A stretch of 16,322 nucleotides of DNA from DASPLH01 sp035627675. Lineage in GTDB: Bacteria > Acidobacteriota > Terriglobia > Terriglobales > Acidobacteriaceae. The notes beneath the pieces are model-generated. The model was not told the DNA's origin and did not search any database. It saw only the letters and a program-made list of their open reading frames with translations. This document shows, in pieces, positions 9,701-16,322 of this stretch (its first letter is position 1; each line of letters starts with the position of its first letter). The position numbers were made by a program, and so were the translations under genes. The stretch is taken from NCBI GenBank assembly GCA_035627675.1, contig DASPLH010000126.1, positions 1-16,322 on the forward strand, in the 5' to 3' direction.

Positions 9701-11183
9701 TGACGAATCGTCCCCGGCTGCCGCCGGTGTTCAGCGGTTTCGCCAGGACGGATACCTCGATGAGGCTGCCGTCCTTGCGCTGCCGCACCGTGTCGATGTT
9801 GAACGCCTTACCGGCATTCATCGAGCGCATCAGGTCGGCCGCTTCGTACGCCAGCGATTCCGGCACGACCAGCCTGTCGATTTCCTTGCCGGTGATGTCC
9901 GCCGCGTCGAAGCCGAACATGGCGAGGAACTCGCGGTTCGCTCTCTCCACGCGCCCGGTCTGGTCCAGCACGACGATTCCCTCGGGAGCTGTCTGGAACA
10001 GTTCCTCAAGGTGCGTCTTCTGGACTTGCAGTTCCTGCTCGGCGCGCTTGCGCTCCGTGATGTCGAATCCCGTGCCGAGTACGGCGGACTTGCCGCCGTA
10101 GGGGATCACGCCGGCGGTGAAGTCCAGCCAGCGGTCCTCTCCGGACTTGGTGAGGATCTTGAACTCGTAACGGTTCGGGGTGATGTTGTTGCCGGCTTGC
10201 CTGGCGGCGCCGCGGATGCGGATCAGGTCGCGGAACTCCGGATGCACGATCTCCCAGAAGTGCATCTTCGCCAGTTCCTGCGCGCTGTACCCGGTGATGC
10301 GCTCGGTCGCGGCATTCACGTAAACGAAAAGATCGGACTGGCAGATCAGGATTGCCGACGCGGCCGTGTCCGCCACGGCCCGGAAGCGGCTCTCGGTCTC
10401 GCGCAGCGCCTCCTCCGTGCGTTTCCGGTCGGTGATGTCGCGGGCGATCCCCTGCACCCCAACGGGCTGGCCGTTCTTCATCACCACCCGCGAACCCACC
10501 TCGACCCACAGGCGATCGCCGTTCTTCTTGATCACCTGCATTTCATAGGGACCGACGGGTTCTCCGCGCAGTTTGCGCCGAATGCGCTCGCGGGCGATCT
10601 CCAGGAACTCCGGCGCGACTACGTCGCTGAGATTCATCCCGAGCGCTTCCTCGTCGGAATACCCCATCGTGTGCCGCGCGGCCGGCGATACCGAGGTGAA
10701 GTTGCCATCGAGGTCATGCGTGTAGATCACGTCCGTCGCATTCTCGACCAGCGCGCGGTTGCGCTCCTCACTCATTCGAAGTTCGCGCTCGACGATCCGC
10801 TGCTTCTCGGTCACCGACGGACTTACGACCGCGACGAGACACTCTTTCCCGTCGACCGTAACCGGAGCAGTCGCGATTTCGTAGCTCTGCTTCTCGCCGC
10901 CGGCGCCGGCCAGCGTGGCGGAATACCGCACCGGTCCCGCCTTCAGCAGTTCCGCCGCCTTTTCCTTGTCCGAATCGTGCAAATCGAGGAAGCACGAACC
11001 GGCCAGCGGCGTGTCGGCCGCGAAATAGGCGCAAGCCGATTCAGAACAATCGACGATGTTCAGCGTGGAAAGCTCAATCAGGAACGCAGGGACGGGGAGC
11101 CGTAGAAACAGCTCCTGGGGTGTATCCTCGCGCGAGCCGTCGCGCGAGGACTCGCAGTCCTGATGGGGCAGATGGGGGACCAT
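6780..11183 (-). CDS. Soluble multi-PAS/GAF hybrid histidine kinase with C-terminal receiver
   Basis: A 1467-residue cytoplasmic hybrid sensor kinase with no membrane segment. Domains in order (approximate residues) are: degenerate PAS 24-121; PAS 137-255; PAS 265-386; PAS 389-503; GAF 516-666; PAS 672-788; GAF 791-946; PAS 956-1074; HisKA 1081-1151 with H-box GGVAHDFNN (His1097); HATPase 1191-1316 with N-box LAVNARDAM (Asn1209), DTGIGM and GKGTGLGL; receiver 1339-1458 with acidic pair EDED, phospho-acceptor Asp1391 (LLLSD), Ser1419 and Lys1441. All catalytic residues are present. DIT(D/E)RKR linkers end several PAS units, as is usual for PAS-PAC. The start chosen is the ATG at 11181-11183, with GGAG 4 bases upstream; a GTG at 11210 would add 9 residues without a ribosome-binding site. 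No response regulator or output gene is adjacent. The ligand of each sensor domain is unknown. Confidence 0.95.
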   Translation of the reverse strand: MVPHLPHQDCESSRDGSREDTPQELFLRLPVPAFLIELSTLNIVDCSESACAYFAADTPLAGSCFLDLHDSDKEKAAELLKAGPVRYSATLAGAGGEKQSYEIATAPVTVDGKECLVAVVSPSVTEKQRIVERELRMSEERNRALVENATDVIYTHDLDGNFTSVSPAARHTMGYSDEEALGMNLSDVVAPEFLEIARERIRRKLRGEPVGPYEMQVIKKNGDRLWVEVGSRVVMKNGQPVGVQGIARDITDRKRTEEALRETESRFRAVADTAASAILICQSDLFVYVNAATERITGYSAQELAKMHFWEIVHPEFRDLIRIRGAARQAGNNITPNRYEFKILTKSGEDRWLDFTAGVIPYGGKSAVLGTGFDITERKRAEQELQVQKTHLEELFQTAPEGIVVLDQTGRVERANREFLAMFGFDAADITGKEIDRLVVPESLAYEAADLMRSMNAGKAFNIDTVRQRKDGSLIEVSVLAKPLNTGGSRGRFVIYRDISQNRRADRAREVQFATTRILSESSTLQEAKGKLLETIAVTLGWDYARCWNIGDELECTGAWHAAGLAPLKHWTGDRARCPVVGEVGNSGEAVWIADTSHTPCEGPNGCRQQTNSLFAFPIRVAAGVTMVFEVLSRTTRPPDFQMLKALTDIGTQIGQFIDRRNAERAVVESEAKFRAVADTAASAIYIIAGTRLLYVNRATELITGYTREELMSMNAYDIVYEEDRLVMIERADLRAQGHDLSPRFEFRVVTRSGELRWVDYSASPIVFGGEIATLGTAFDITDRKRAEQMQSALYRITALANGNLELPELYKGIHEIVGQLMYAHNFYIALLDEEHELIEFPYFVDEEDPAPPPPMERSRGLTDYVLRTGMPLFADPERFEDLVASGEVVSKGAPSIDWLGVPLKSGDKTFGVLAVQSYSENIRYGIIERDILTFVSHHVARAIESRHAQDALAQSEARYRSQVQSAIYGLYRSSIDGKFLDVNPALVQMLGYDSAEQLLAVDLARDIYAEPAQRARLLEEIGEDRTIKGVEAQWKRKDGRVITVRLSGRGGLRYANEPPSFEMIAEDVTERRLLEDQLRHSQKMEAVGRLAGGVAHDFNNLLTVIKGYSDLMLNELRPGDRLRNEVDEIRRAADRAAALTRQLLAFSRRQVLEPRLLDLNQVVNNMDRMVRRLLGDDVELHTSLDPHLGSVKADPGQIEQVLMNLAVNARDAMPTGGRLTVETRTVELDSSYTRDRQMQQAGQYAMLAVSDTGIGMEPEVRSRIFEPFFTTKDPGKGTGLGLSTVYGIVQQSGGHISCYSEVGKGTCFKIYLPVVAGTVTDASKVATPPSAQAYSGTETILLIEDEDGVRALVRDILQRQGYNVLETHDGAEAMAMADRHQGKIDLLLSDVVLAHMSGREIAKQICATRQDMRVLFISGYTEEAIVHHGVLEPGTAFLQKPFTPAALIRKVREVIDGGAQALAAKA

Positions 11184-11463
11184 CGTTCTCCGTAGAGCAA
11201 CGATCTGCACAGATCGAAGTTGGCGTCCAGAGTACCTGACCGTTATACCTCAGGTTGCCCGGATTCGTACTACCGAATGTGCCAACTAAGCAACATTCCA
11301 AATTGCGATTCAGGGAAACACAGCTTCTCTCACCCGCGGCCGCTTTGCAGCTCGGGGAAAGTACCTACCCGGATGGCTGAGGATGCGAAGGGTCGCGGCA
11401 TGCGCGTTGTTGCGGGCCGGCCGGGAGCAGCGGCCGACGCATGGCGAACATCCGCCGGCGACG
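11184..11463. other. Non-coding leader/promoter region upstream of the hybrid kinase
   Basis: Together with the aminotransferase terminator beyond it, this makes a 328-bp gap without a convincing gene. It holds a 16-bp palindrome at 11201-11216, a TATAAC hexamer on the minus strand near 11239-11244 without a good -35, and a GC-rich part (about 11335-11440) with small palindromes such as GCGGCCGC. The small open frames here have no ribosome-binding site or recognisable sequence. The kinase promoter is presumably here but I cannot fix it. Confidence 0.5.
11201..11216. promoter_or_regulatory. 16-bp palindrome before the kinase start, operator candidate
   Basis: CGATCTG and CAGATCG are perfect 7-bp inverted arms separated by the dinucleotide CA. 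The site sits 17 bp upstream of the chosen kinase ATG, within its leader. The size and spacing suit a dimeric DNA-binding protein, but it could equally be an mRNA hairpin near the ribosome-binding site. No regulator gene lies nearby. Confidence 0.4.
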
Positions 11464-11490
11464 AAAAAGGCACGGCCAAAGCCGTGCCTT
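11464..11490 (-). terminator. Intrinsic terminator of the aminotransferase gene
   Basis: On the minus strand, AAGGCACGGC, loop TTTG, then GCCGTGCCTT is a perfect 10-bp stem that runs into a T-rich tract (CCTTTTTCGTC). It begins 21 bp after the aminotransferase stop codon. This is a strong intrinsic terminator that insulates the kinase gene downstream. Confidence 0.92.
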
Positions 11491-11511
11491 AGATGGATCT
11501 TGCAAAGCGGG

Positions 11512-12726
11512 TTATGCGCCGTAGCGCTCGCGCATGAACTCCGTGATCTTGTCGTAAGCGGCGCTCAGCACCTTCTCCTCCGGCAGGAAGACGATGCGGA
11601 AATGCCGCGTCCCAGGCTTCTGGCCGAATCCGCTGCCGTGAACCACCAGCACGTGCTTCTGTTTCAGCAGGTCGGTGACGAACGAAAGATCGTCCTCCGG
11701 AATCTCGATCGACGGATGGGCGTAGAACGCGCCCCTCGGCGCCGTAAGGGACACGCGCGGCGTGCGTTCTGCCCACTGTACGGTCAGGTCGCGCCGGCTG
11801 CGCAGCTTCTGCTGGACGATCTTGAGGTGGTCCTGCGGGCCTTCCAGCGCGGGCTTGATCGCAAACTGGAACGGATGTGGCGCGGAAAGCCTTGCCCTCA
11901 GCAGCTTGTGGACGCCTTCGATGTAAGGCTCGATTGCCTCGGCCGGCCCAGTGGCGATGCCCCAGCCGATCCTCCAGCCGGGCACGAGGTACGCCTTCGA
12001 CAGCCCATTGAAAGTGATGCATGGCACGTCGGGCGCAATCGTCGCGATGGAGATGTGCTTCACCTCATCGTCGATGATGAGCTTGTCGTAGATCTCGTCG
12101 GCGAAGATGATCAGGTTGTGCCGCCGCGCCAGTTCCGCGATGCGCTCCAGCGTGTCGCGCGAGTACACCGCGCCGGTGGGATTGTTCGGGTTGATCAGCA
12201 GGATCGCCCGAGTGCGGTCATTGATGCGCCGCTCCATGTCCTCAAGGTCCGGCTGCCATCCATTCGCTTCGTCGAGATCGTAGGCGTTCGTCACCGCTCC
12301 GAGTTTTGCCAGCACCGCCCCGTACAGCGGATATTCCGGGCTCGGCGTAAGAACGTTGTCGCCGGGGTTCACCAGCGCGGTCAGGCAGGAGTCGATGGCC
12401 TCGCCGCTGCCGAAGCAGACGAAGACGCTGCGGATGTTCCGGAAGCCCCTGTGCTCCGCCTCGTTGCGAATCGCCTGCACTGCCGGCGCGATGCCCAGCG
12501 AGTCGGCGTAGCCGTTGAACCCGTCGGCCATCGCCTTCTGCACAGCCTCGATCATGTGCGGAGGCGTCTTGAAATCGTACTTACACGGGTCGCCGATGTT
12601 GAGATAGAGAATCTTGTGACCTTCGCGTGCAACCTGGTCGGCGACAACAGCCAGGTCGCGAATGGCATAGCGAACATTCGCCATGCGGCTGGCTGCCAGT
12701 ACTGCGGGAACCTGCTTCGTAGCCAT
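11512..12726 (-). CDS. PLP-dependent class I/II aminotransferase (alanine aminotransferase-like)
   Basis: A 404-residue fold-type I aminotransferase. Visible signatures are the N-terminal LNIGDPCKYDF and FNGYADSLG, NPNNPTG at 179-185, ADEIYDKL (Asp210 for the PLP pyridine nitrogen, Tyr213), the Schiff-base Lys244 in FNGLSKAYLVPGWRIGW, and the C-terminal arginine in TRHFRIVFLP that would bind the substrate carboxylate. The sequence style resembles AlaA-type alanine or aspartate aminotransferases, but the substrate cannot be fixed by eye. The start is the ATG at 12724-12726, with AGGA 7 bases upstream. The frame continues open to an ATG at 12792, but that extension reads Pro-rich residues through the terminator hairpin of the previous gene and is rejected. 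A strong terminator follows the stop. The gap to the dehydrogenase stop is only 72 bp and is mostly that gene's terminator. Confidence 0.93.
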   Translation of the reverse strand: MATKQVPAVLAASRMANVRYAIRDLAVVADQVAREGHKILYLNIGDPCKYDFKTPPHMIEAVQKAMADGFNGYADSLGIAPAVQAIRNEAEHRGFRNIRSVFVCFGSGEAIDSCLTALVNPGDNVLTPSPEYPLYGAVLAKLGAVTNAYDLDEANGWQPDLEDMERRINDRTRAILLINPNNPTGAVYSRDTLERIAELARRHNLIIFADEIYDKLIIDDEVKHISIATIAPDVPCITFNGLSKAYLVPGWRIGWGIATGPAEAIEPYIEGVHKLLRARLSAPHPFQFAIKPALEGPQDHLKIVQQKLRSRRDLTVQWAERTPRVSLTAPRGAFYAHPSIEIPEDDLSFVTDLLKQKHVLVVHGSGFGQKPGTRHFRIVFLPEEKVLSAAYDKITEFMRERYGA

Positions 12727-12756
12727 GAGAGCGTCCTCGCAAAACGCTGGATGAAC

Positions 12757-12782
12757 AAAAGGCCCCGGCGCTGGCCGGGGCC
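12757..12782 (-). terminator. Intrinsic terminator of the aldehyde dehydrogenase gene
   Basis: On the minus strand, GGCCCCGGC, loop CAGC, then GCCGGGGCC is a perfect 9-bp stem followed by TTTTGTTC. It starts 16 bp after the dehydrogenase stop codon. It ends only 30 bp before the aminotransferase start codon, so it may also lie within the aminotransferase leader. Confidence 0.88.
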
Positions 12783-12798
12783 AACCGAACATTATGAA

Positions 12799-14337
12799 CT
12801 ATTCGGGACGGTCGATCTGCGCTTTCTGTAACCGGTCGCTGTAGTCCACGTACACCGACTTCCACTCGGTGTAGAAGTCGAACGCGCCGATACCGCCTTC
12901 GCGGTGTCCGTTGCCCGTCGCCTTTACGCCGCCGAACGGCAGGTGGACTTCCGCGCCGATCGTAGGAGCGTTGATGTAGGTGATTCCGGCATACAGGTCG
13001 CGGATTGCCGAGAACGCGCGGTTGACGTCCTTCGTGTACAGCGCCGAAGACAGTCCGTACACGGTCCCGTTGGCGATTTCGATTGCCTGGTCGATGTTGT
13101 CGCACGGAATGACCGACACGACAGGGCCGAAGATCTCTTCCTGCGCGATCCTCATCTTCGGATCGACGTCTCCAAACACCGTGGGCTGCATGAACCAGCC
13201 GTGCTTGTGTTCGCCGTCGCTCAGCCGCTCGCCGCCCGAGAGCAGCTTCGCGCCTTCCTTCTTTCCAATCTCCACGTACTCGAGGTCCTGCTTGAGCTGC
13301 GCTTCATTGACGGCCGGACCCATCTCGACCGACTCGTCCAGGCCGTTGCCGACCTTCAGCTTCCGGGCGCGCTTCACCAGTTCATCCACGAACTGCTTGT
13401 AAACGCCCTTCTGAACGATAATGCGGCTCGTCGCCGTGCAGCGCTGACCGGTCGTGCCGAACGCTCCCCACAGCGCGCCTTCCAGCGCCAGTTCGAGGTT
13501 GGCGTCGTCGAGCACGATCATCGGGTTCTTGCCGCCGAGTTCGAGCGAGCAGCGCTTGAAAGTCTTCGCGCTGGTTTCGCCGATGTAGCGGCCCACATCC
13601 GACGAACCCGTGAACGAGATGGCCCGAACATCCACATGCTCCAGGATGGGCGCACCCGTCTCGCGCCCGAAGCCCGAAACGATGTTGACCACGCCGTTGG
13701 GCACCCCTGCCTCGTGCAAGGCCGAGACGAAGTTATAGACCGACAGCGGCGTATCCTGTGCGGGCTTGATCACGCACGTGTTTCCGGCCACCAGGGCGGG
13801 GAAGAGCTTCCACGACGGGATTGCCATCGGGAAGTTCCACGGGGTGATCATGCCGCAGACGCCGATCGGCTGCCGCACGCACATGGCGAACTTGTTCGGC
13901 AACTCGCTGGGCGTCGTGTGGCCGAACATGCGGCGGCCTTCGCCGGCCATGTAGTAGCCGGTGTCGATGGCTTCCTGCACGTCGCCGCGCGTCTCCTTCA
14001 GCACCTTGCCCATCTCGCGCGTCATGTCCTGCGAGAACTGTTCCTTCTTCTGCTCGAGGATGGCCGATGCCTTGTAGATCAGCTCCGCGCGACGGGGAGC
14101 CGGCACCAGTCGCCACTTCACCCAGGCGCGCTTTGCGGCCTCGACGGCGGCGTCCACGTCTGCCTTGTTGGAGCGCTGGAACACGCCGACCACGTCGCGC
14201 GTGTCGGCCGGGTTGATGTTCTCGAAGGTCTGCCCCGACGACGACTCCACCCACTGGCCGTCGATGAAGTTGCGGTAAACCTTAGTTCCGGTTGAAGTGC
14301 CGGTTGCGCCCGAGCGGCTGCTGATTGCGGTATCCAT
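12799..14337 (-). CDS. NAD(P)-dependent aldehyde dehydrogenase family protein
   Basis: A 512-residue member of the aldehyde dehydrogenase superfamily, oxidising an aldehyde to a carboxylate in the cytoplasm. The catalytic set is present: TPWNFP (Asn168), VIKPA (Lys191, cofactor binding), the SFTGSSDVGR turn, LELGGK (Glu266, general base) and GTTGQRC (Cys300, nucleophile). EEIFGPVV and the ending PFGGVKATGNGHREGG then FDFYTEWKSVYVDYSDRLQKAQID resemble the YcbD/alpha-ketoglutarate-semialdehyde dehydrogenase group, which is a suggestion only. The start is the ATG at 14335-14337 with GGGGGA 7 bases upstream. In-frame ATGs at 14352 and 14370 lack such a site, and the long open extension to 14577 crosses inverted repeats and overlaps the divergent gene. 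The leader is rich in inverted repeats. A strong terminator follows the stop. Confidence 0.93.
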   Translation of the reverse strand: MDTAISSRSGATGTSTGTKVYRNFIDGQWVESSSGQTFENINPADTRDVVGVFQRSNKADVDAAVEAAKRAWVKWRLVPAPRRAELIYKASAILEQKKEQFSQDMTREMGKVLKETRGDVQEAIDTGYYMAGEGRRMFGHTTPSELPNKFAMCVRQPIGVCGMITPWNFPMAIPSWKLFPALVAGNTCVIKPAQDTPLSVYNFVSALHEAGVPNGVVNIVSGFGRETGAPILEHVDVRAISFTGSSDVGRYIGETSAKTFKRCSLELGGKNPMIVLDDANLELALEGALWGAFGTTGQRCTATSRIIVQKGVYKQFVDELVKRARKLKVGNGLDESVEMGPAVNEAQLKQDLEYVEIGKKEGAKLLSGGERLSDGEHKHGWFMQPTVFGDVDPKMRIAQEEIFGPVVSVIPCDNIDQAIEIANGTVYGLSSALYTKDVNRAFSAIRDLYAGITYINAPTIGAEVHLPFGGVKATGNGHREGGIGAFDFYTEWKSVYVDYSDRLQKAQIDRPE

Positions 14338-14362
14338 AGCGGAATCCCCCATGAGTTCAAAA

Positions 14363-14433
14363 CCTGCCATGCTACTGTCCGGCAGGGCTTGACGGCAAGC
14401 CGCAGGGCCAGGCCGCAACCTGGATCGCAGGTT
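14363..14433. promoter_or_regulatory. Three consecutive inverted repeats in the ALDH/FecR divergent region
   Basis: CCTGCC/GGCAGG (14363-14368 and 14381-14386, 12-base loop), GGCTTG/CAAGCC (14386-14391 and 14396-14401, 4-base loop) and AACCTG/CAGGTT (14417-14422 and 14428-14433, 5-base loop) follow one another, all with perfect 6-bp arms. They lie 26 to 96 bp upstream of the dehydrogenase start codon. They could be operators or a structured leader of that gene. No known riboswitch consensus is recognised. Confidence 0.4.
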
Positions 14434-14560
14434 TCCATAACGGAACTCGTGTAAACGCCGGATACCATGTTTGGGGCAAAGATGCCAATCTGGTTTCCCG
14501 CACTGCGACTTCCGCGGCGATTTGTGGTACTTTCGCCTGACAGCGGCAGAGACAAACAAA

Positions 14561-15844
14561 TTGGCTAAGCACGGCAAAGATTCCGGCCTTCAGATTTCCT
14601 GGACTACGATCACCTATCGCAGCGTCCTGCTGGCGACCCTGGCGATTGTGCTCGTGTTGTCGTTTGTCTCCTATCTTCTATTCCCGCAGCAGATGAAGAA
14701 TCTGGCGGCTCCCGTTCTCAACGCGGCCGCGAACCTTTTCGCCAAGGTCGGACTCGGGGACGCGCAGTCCGGCAGGTCGGGCGGAATCGGCCCGCAACAG
14801 GCGCACTTCACCGCCATCGAAGGCGCCGTGCGGGTGAAGAAAGCCAGCGGCAACACATGGATCAACGCCGATTACAACCTCCCGCTGGATCGCGGCGACG
14901 TGGTGCAGACCACCTCCGAAGGCATGGCCAAGATCGTCCTGGCCGACGGCACCTCGTACACGATCAAGCAGGATTCGCTGATCGTGATCGACGACAACAC
15001 GGTGAACGCCGACCAGCAGACGCAGGTTTCCGTGCAGGTCACCACCGGTACGGTGGATCTCGCGACTGCCACCTTCTCGCAGGGTTCGCGCTCGCAGGTC
15101 GTAGTGGCCGGCGCGACGGCGGCCCTCGCTCCAGAGTCCGCCGCCCAGGTGCGCAACGATCCTCGGGCCGACGAGCACGAAATCCTCGTGACGAGAGGTT
15201 CGGGCGAAGTCAGCCGCCGTGGCGAAGTGATGCGCCTGACCGAGTACGAGAAGGTCAGCTTTAAGGCCGAGTCGCCGCGCATGGCCAAAACCAAGGAGTT
15301 GGGACCTCCCACCCTAATCGGCCCGCCCAACATGGCGCCAATCTTCACCAGCGGTTCCAGCACGTCCGTCCAGTTCAGTTGGACACCTGTGGTGAAGGCC
15401 GCCGGGTACCGGATACGCGTCTCGCACAACCCGTATTTCTCTTCGCTGGTGCTCGACTCGAAGACCTCCACCTCGGAGATGACCACGCAACTCCCCGAGG
15501 GCGTGTATTACTGGACAGTTCAGTCCCTGGACGGGGCCGGAGCCTCCTCCATCGAGAGCGAGAAGAACCGCTTCACGGTCATTCCCAAGGCGCAGGAGAA
15601 GATCAAGCTGGCCCTGGAACTCCAGGGATTGGTGCAGCACGGCCACGTCATTGAGATCCGGGGCAGGACGGAACCTGGGGCAAAGGTCATGGTCAACGGC
15701 CAGGAGGTGCCCATCATCGCCTCCGATGGGACCTTCCAGTTCCTGACTCCGCCCTTGCCGACCGGCGAAAGCGTCCTGACGATAACGGCGCAAAATGCCC
15801 GTGGCGGCGTCAACACACAGCAGAAGAAGGTCGTAATTCAGTAG
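14561..15844 (+). CDS. Membrane-anchored FecR-domain protein with fibronectin-III-like and Ig-like C-terminal domains
   Basis: A 427-residue protein that I identify by domain style and not as a named gene. There is one membrane segment (about residues 20-41) after a short basic cytoplasmic tail, then a FecR-like beta domain (about 105-195; LPLDRGDVVQTTSEGMAKIVLADG and the repeated QVSVQVTTGTVDL pattern). A linker, a fibronectin-III-like domain (about 250-340; FSWTPVVKAAGYRIRVS and GVYYWTVQSLD) and an Ig/carbohydrate-binding-like domain (about 348-427; IEIRGRTEPGAKVMVNG) follow. The bulk is outside the cytoplasm. No sigma factor or TonB receptor lies beside it, so it is not the classical FecR regulator. 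The start is uncertain: the TTG at 14561 gives a compact N-terminus but has only a weak AGAG upstream; the open frame reaches back to 14471. The gene runs divergently from the aldehyde dehydrogenase and 229 bp ahead of mreB. Function is unknown; an envelope or peptidoglycan role is inference. Confidence 0.85.
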   Translation: MAKHGKDSGLQISWTTITYRSVLLATLAIVLVLSFVSYLLFPQQMKNLAAPVLNAAANLFAKVGLGDAQSGRSGGIGPQQAHFTAIEGAVRVKKASGNTWINADYNLPLDRGDVVQTTSEGMAKIVLADGTSYTIKQDSLIVIDDNTVNADQQTQVSVQVTTGTVDLATATFSQGSRSQVVVAGATAALAPESAAQVRNDPRADEHEILVTRGSGEVSRRGEVMRLTEYEKVSFKAESPRMAKTKELGPPTLIGPPNMAPIFTSGSSTSVQFSWTPVVKAAGYRIRVSHNPYFSSLVLDSKTSTSEMTTQLPEGVYYWTVQSLDGAGASSIESEKNRFTVIPKAQEKIKLALELQGLVQHGHVIEIRGRTEPGAKVMVNGQEVPIIASDGTFQFLTPPLPTGESVLTITAQNARGGVNTQQKKVVIQ

Positions 15845-16073
15845 CTTGCAAGTAGTACAATTGGGCCACGCACTCCAGCGCAACCCTGCAATTTCGCGGT
15901 GCTCGGCCCCGCGCTGTGTGCTACGCGGTCCCGCCCAATCTTCTCGGAGTTCTCTGCTTGGTAGATAAGGTCTTCGGTGTATCGGGCCGACAGACCACGT
16001 GTGGGATAAAGGAGATGGGCCGCGCCCTTTCGTAACTTTCCGCGAGACCAGTTAGAGAGAAGATAGTTCAGCA

Positions 16074-16322
16074 ATGTCATCCAACGGCTTCCATTCCAGC
16101 GCATCGCGCTTCGCCAATCTGCGCTCCCTGTTCAGCATGTTCTCCAGCGATCTGGCTATTGATCTTGGAACCGCCAACACGCTGGTCTATGCGAAAGGCA
16201 AGGGGATCGTCGTCAACGAACCCTCCATCGTCGCCATCAACAAGAACACTGGCGAAGTCGAGGCAGTCGGCAAGGAAGCGAAAGAGATGCTCGGCCGCAC
16301 GCCGGGCAACATCGTCGCCATC
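16074..16322 (+). CDS. mreB: MreB rod-shape-determining actin homologue, N-terminal part (3' end outside window)
   Basis: The frame opens at the ATG at 16074-16076 and stays open to the right edge, giving 83 residues of a protein that is normally about 335-350 long. MFSSDLAIDLGTANTLVY is the actin-like phosphate-1 motif of MreB, followed by GIVVNEPSIVAI and VGKEAKEMLGRTPGNIVAI, all characteristic. MreB polymerises under the inner membrane and guides lateral cell-wall synthesis. The N-terminus carries about 20 extra residues (MSSNGFHSSASRFANLRSLF) before the usual MFS start; the basic/hydrophobic part could help membrane binding. An internal ATG at 16137 is the alternative start. The Shine-Dalgarno is weak (GAGAGAAG about 12 bases upstream). 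The 229-bp gap before it holds no gene and no promoter I can defend. Confidence 0.96.
   Translation, partial: MSSNGFHSSASRFANLRSLFSMFSSDLAIDLGTANTLVYAKGKGIVVNEPSIVAINKNTGEVEAVGKEAKEMLGRTPGNIVAI

Noticed and set aside
6663..11105. Plus-strand open frame of 1480 codons opposite the kinase gene
   Set aside because: It is the antisense shadow of a real gene in GC-rich DNA. Its product is dominated by Arg, His, Gln and Val with no recognisable motif, while the minus strand encodes intact PAS, GAF, kinase and receiver motifs.
11270..11295. Possible sigma-54 promoter on the minus strand (TTGGCAC)
   Set aside because: The -24-like TGGCAC is present but the required GC of the -12 element is missing at the correct spacing.
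11335..11400. Possible c-di-GMP (GEMM) riboswitch upstream of the kinase, because the minus strand contains GGTAGGTA and GCAAAGC
   Set aside because: The two elements are in the wrong order and the rest of the GEMM core (the GGGACGCAAAGCC arm ahead of the GGUAGGUAGCGG arm) is absent.
11220..11492. Small plus-strand open frame of 90 codons in the kinase leader region
   Set aside because: No ribosome-binding site, no recognisable domain, and it runs through the aminotransferase terminator hairpin.
12904..14295. Long plus-strand open frame opposite the aldehyde dehydrogenase
   Set aside because: Shadow frame with biased composition. The minus strand shows the full dehydrogenase catalytic set.

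Overview
The window is GC-rich (around 60% by eye) bacterial chromosome with no rRNA, tRNA, CRISPR array, insertion sequence or phage gene that I can see. The gene set suggests an Acidobacteriota-like soil bacterium: a periplasmic MsrPQ repair system, a very large soluble PAS/GAF hybrid histidine kinase, a FecR-domain protein directly ahead of mreB, and short tandem intergenic repeats. That assignment is inference from gene content; no phylogenetic marker was compared.

Layout. A plus-strand glycogen phosphorylase, cut by the left edge, ends at 1352 and meets a minus-strand block across a shared hairpin (1369-1397). The minus-strand block runs from 14337 down to 1417. In transcription order it holds an aldehyde dehydrogenase, a class I/II aminotransferase, a 1467-residue hybrid histidine kinase, ispG, an exported M18 aminopeptidase, a small membrane protein with a histidine-kinase-like H-box, and msrP-msrQ. 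At 14338-14560 the direction diverges. A FecR/fibronectin-like membrane protein and the first 83 codons of mreB then run rightward off the window.

How the genes work together. Clear partnerships are msrP with msrQ (a molybdopterin methionine-sulfoxide reductase and its haem membrane partner, 2 bp apart) and possibly the FecR protein with mreB (cell envelope and shape). The other minus-strand genes are mostly separated by strong intrinsic terminators (after the dehydrogenase, the aminotransferase and ispG), so they are probably expressed singly: isoprenoid synthesis (ispG), amino-acid and aldehyde metabolism, peptide turnover outside the cytoplasm, and cytoplasmic signal sensing.

Most of the window is ordinary core and accessory metabolism. 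The features most worth a second look are the small two-TM protein with an H-box but no ATPase domain, the hairpin and direct-repeat island between ispG and the M18 gene, the 16-bp palindrome in front of the giant kinase, the three consecutive inverted repeats in the aldehyde dehydrogenase leader, and the FecR-fibronectin-Ig protein beside mreB.
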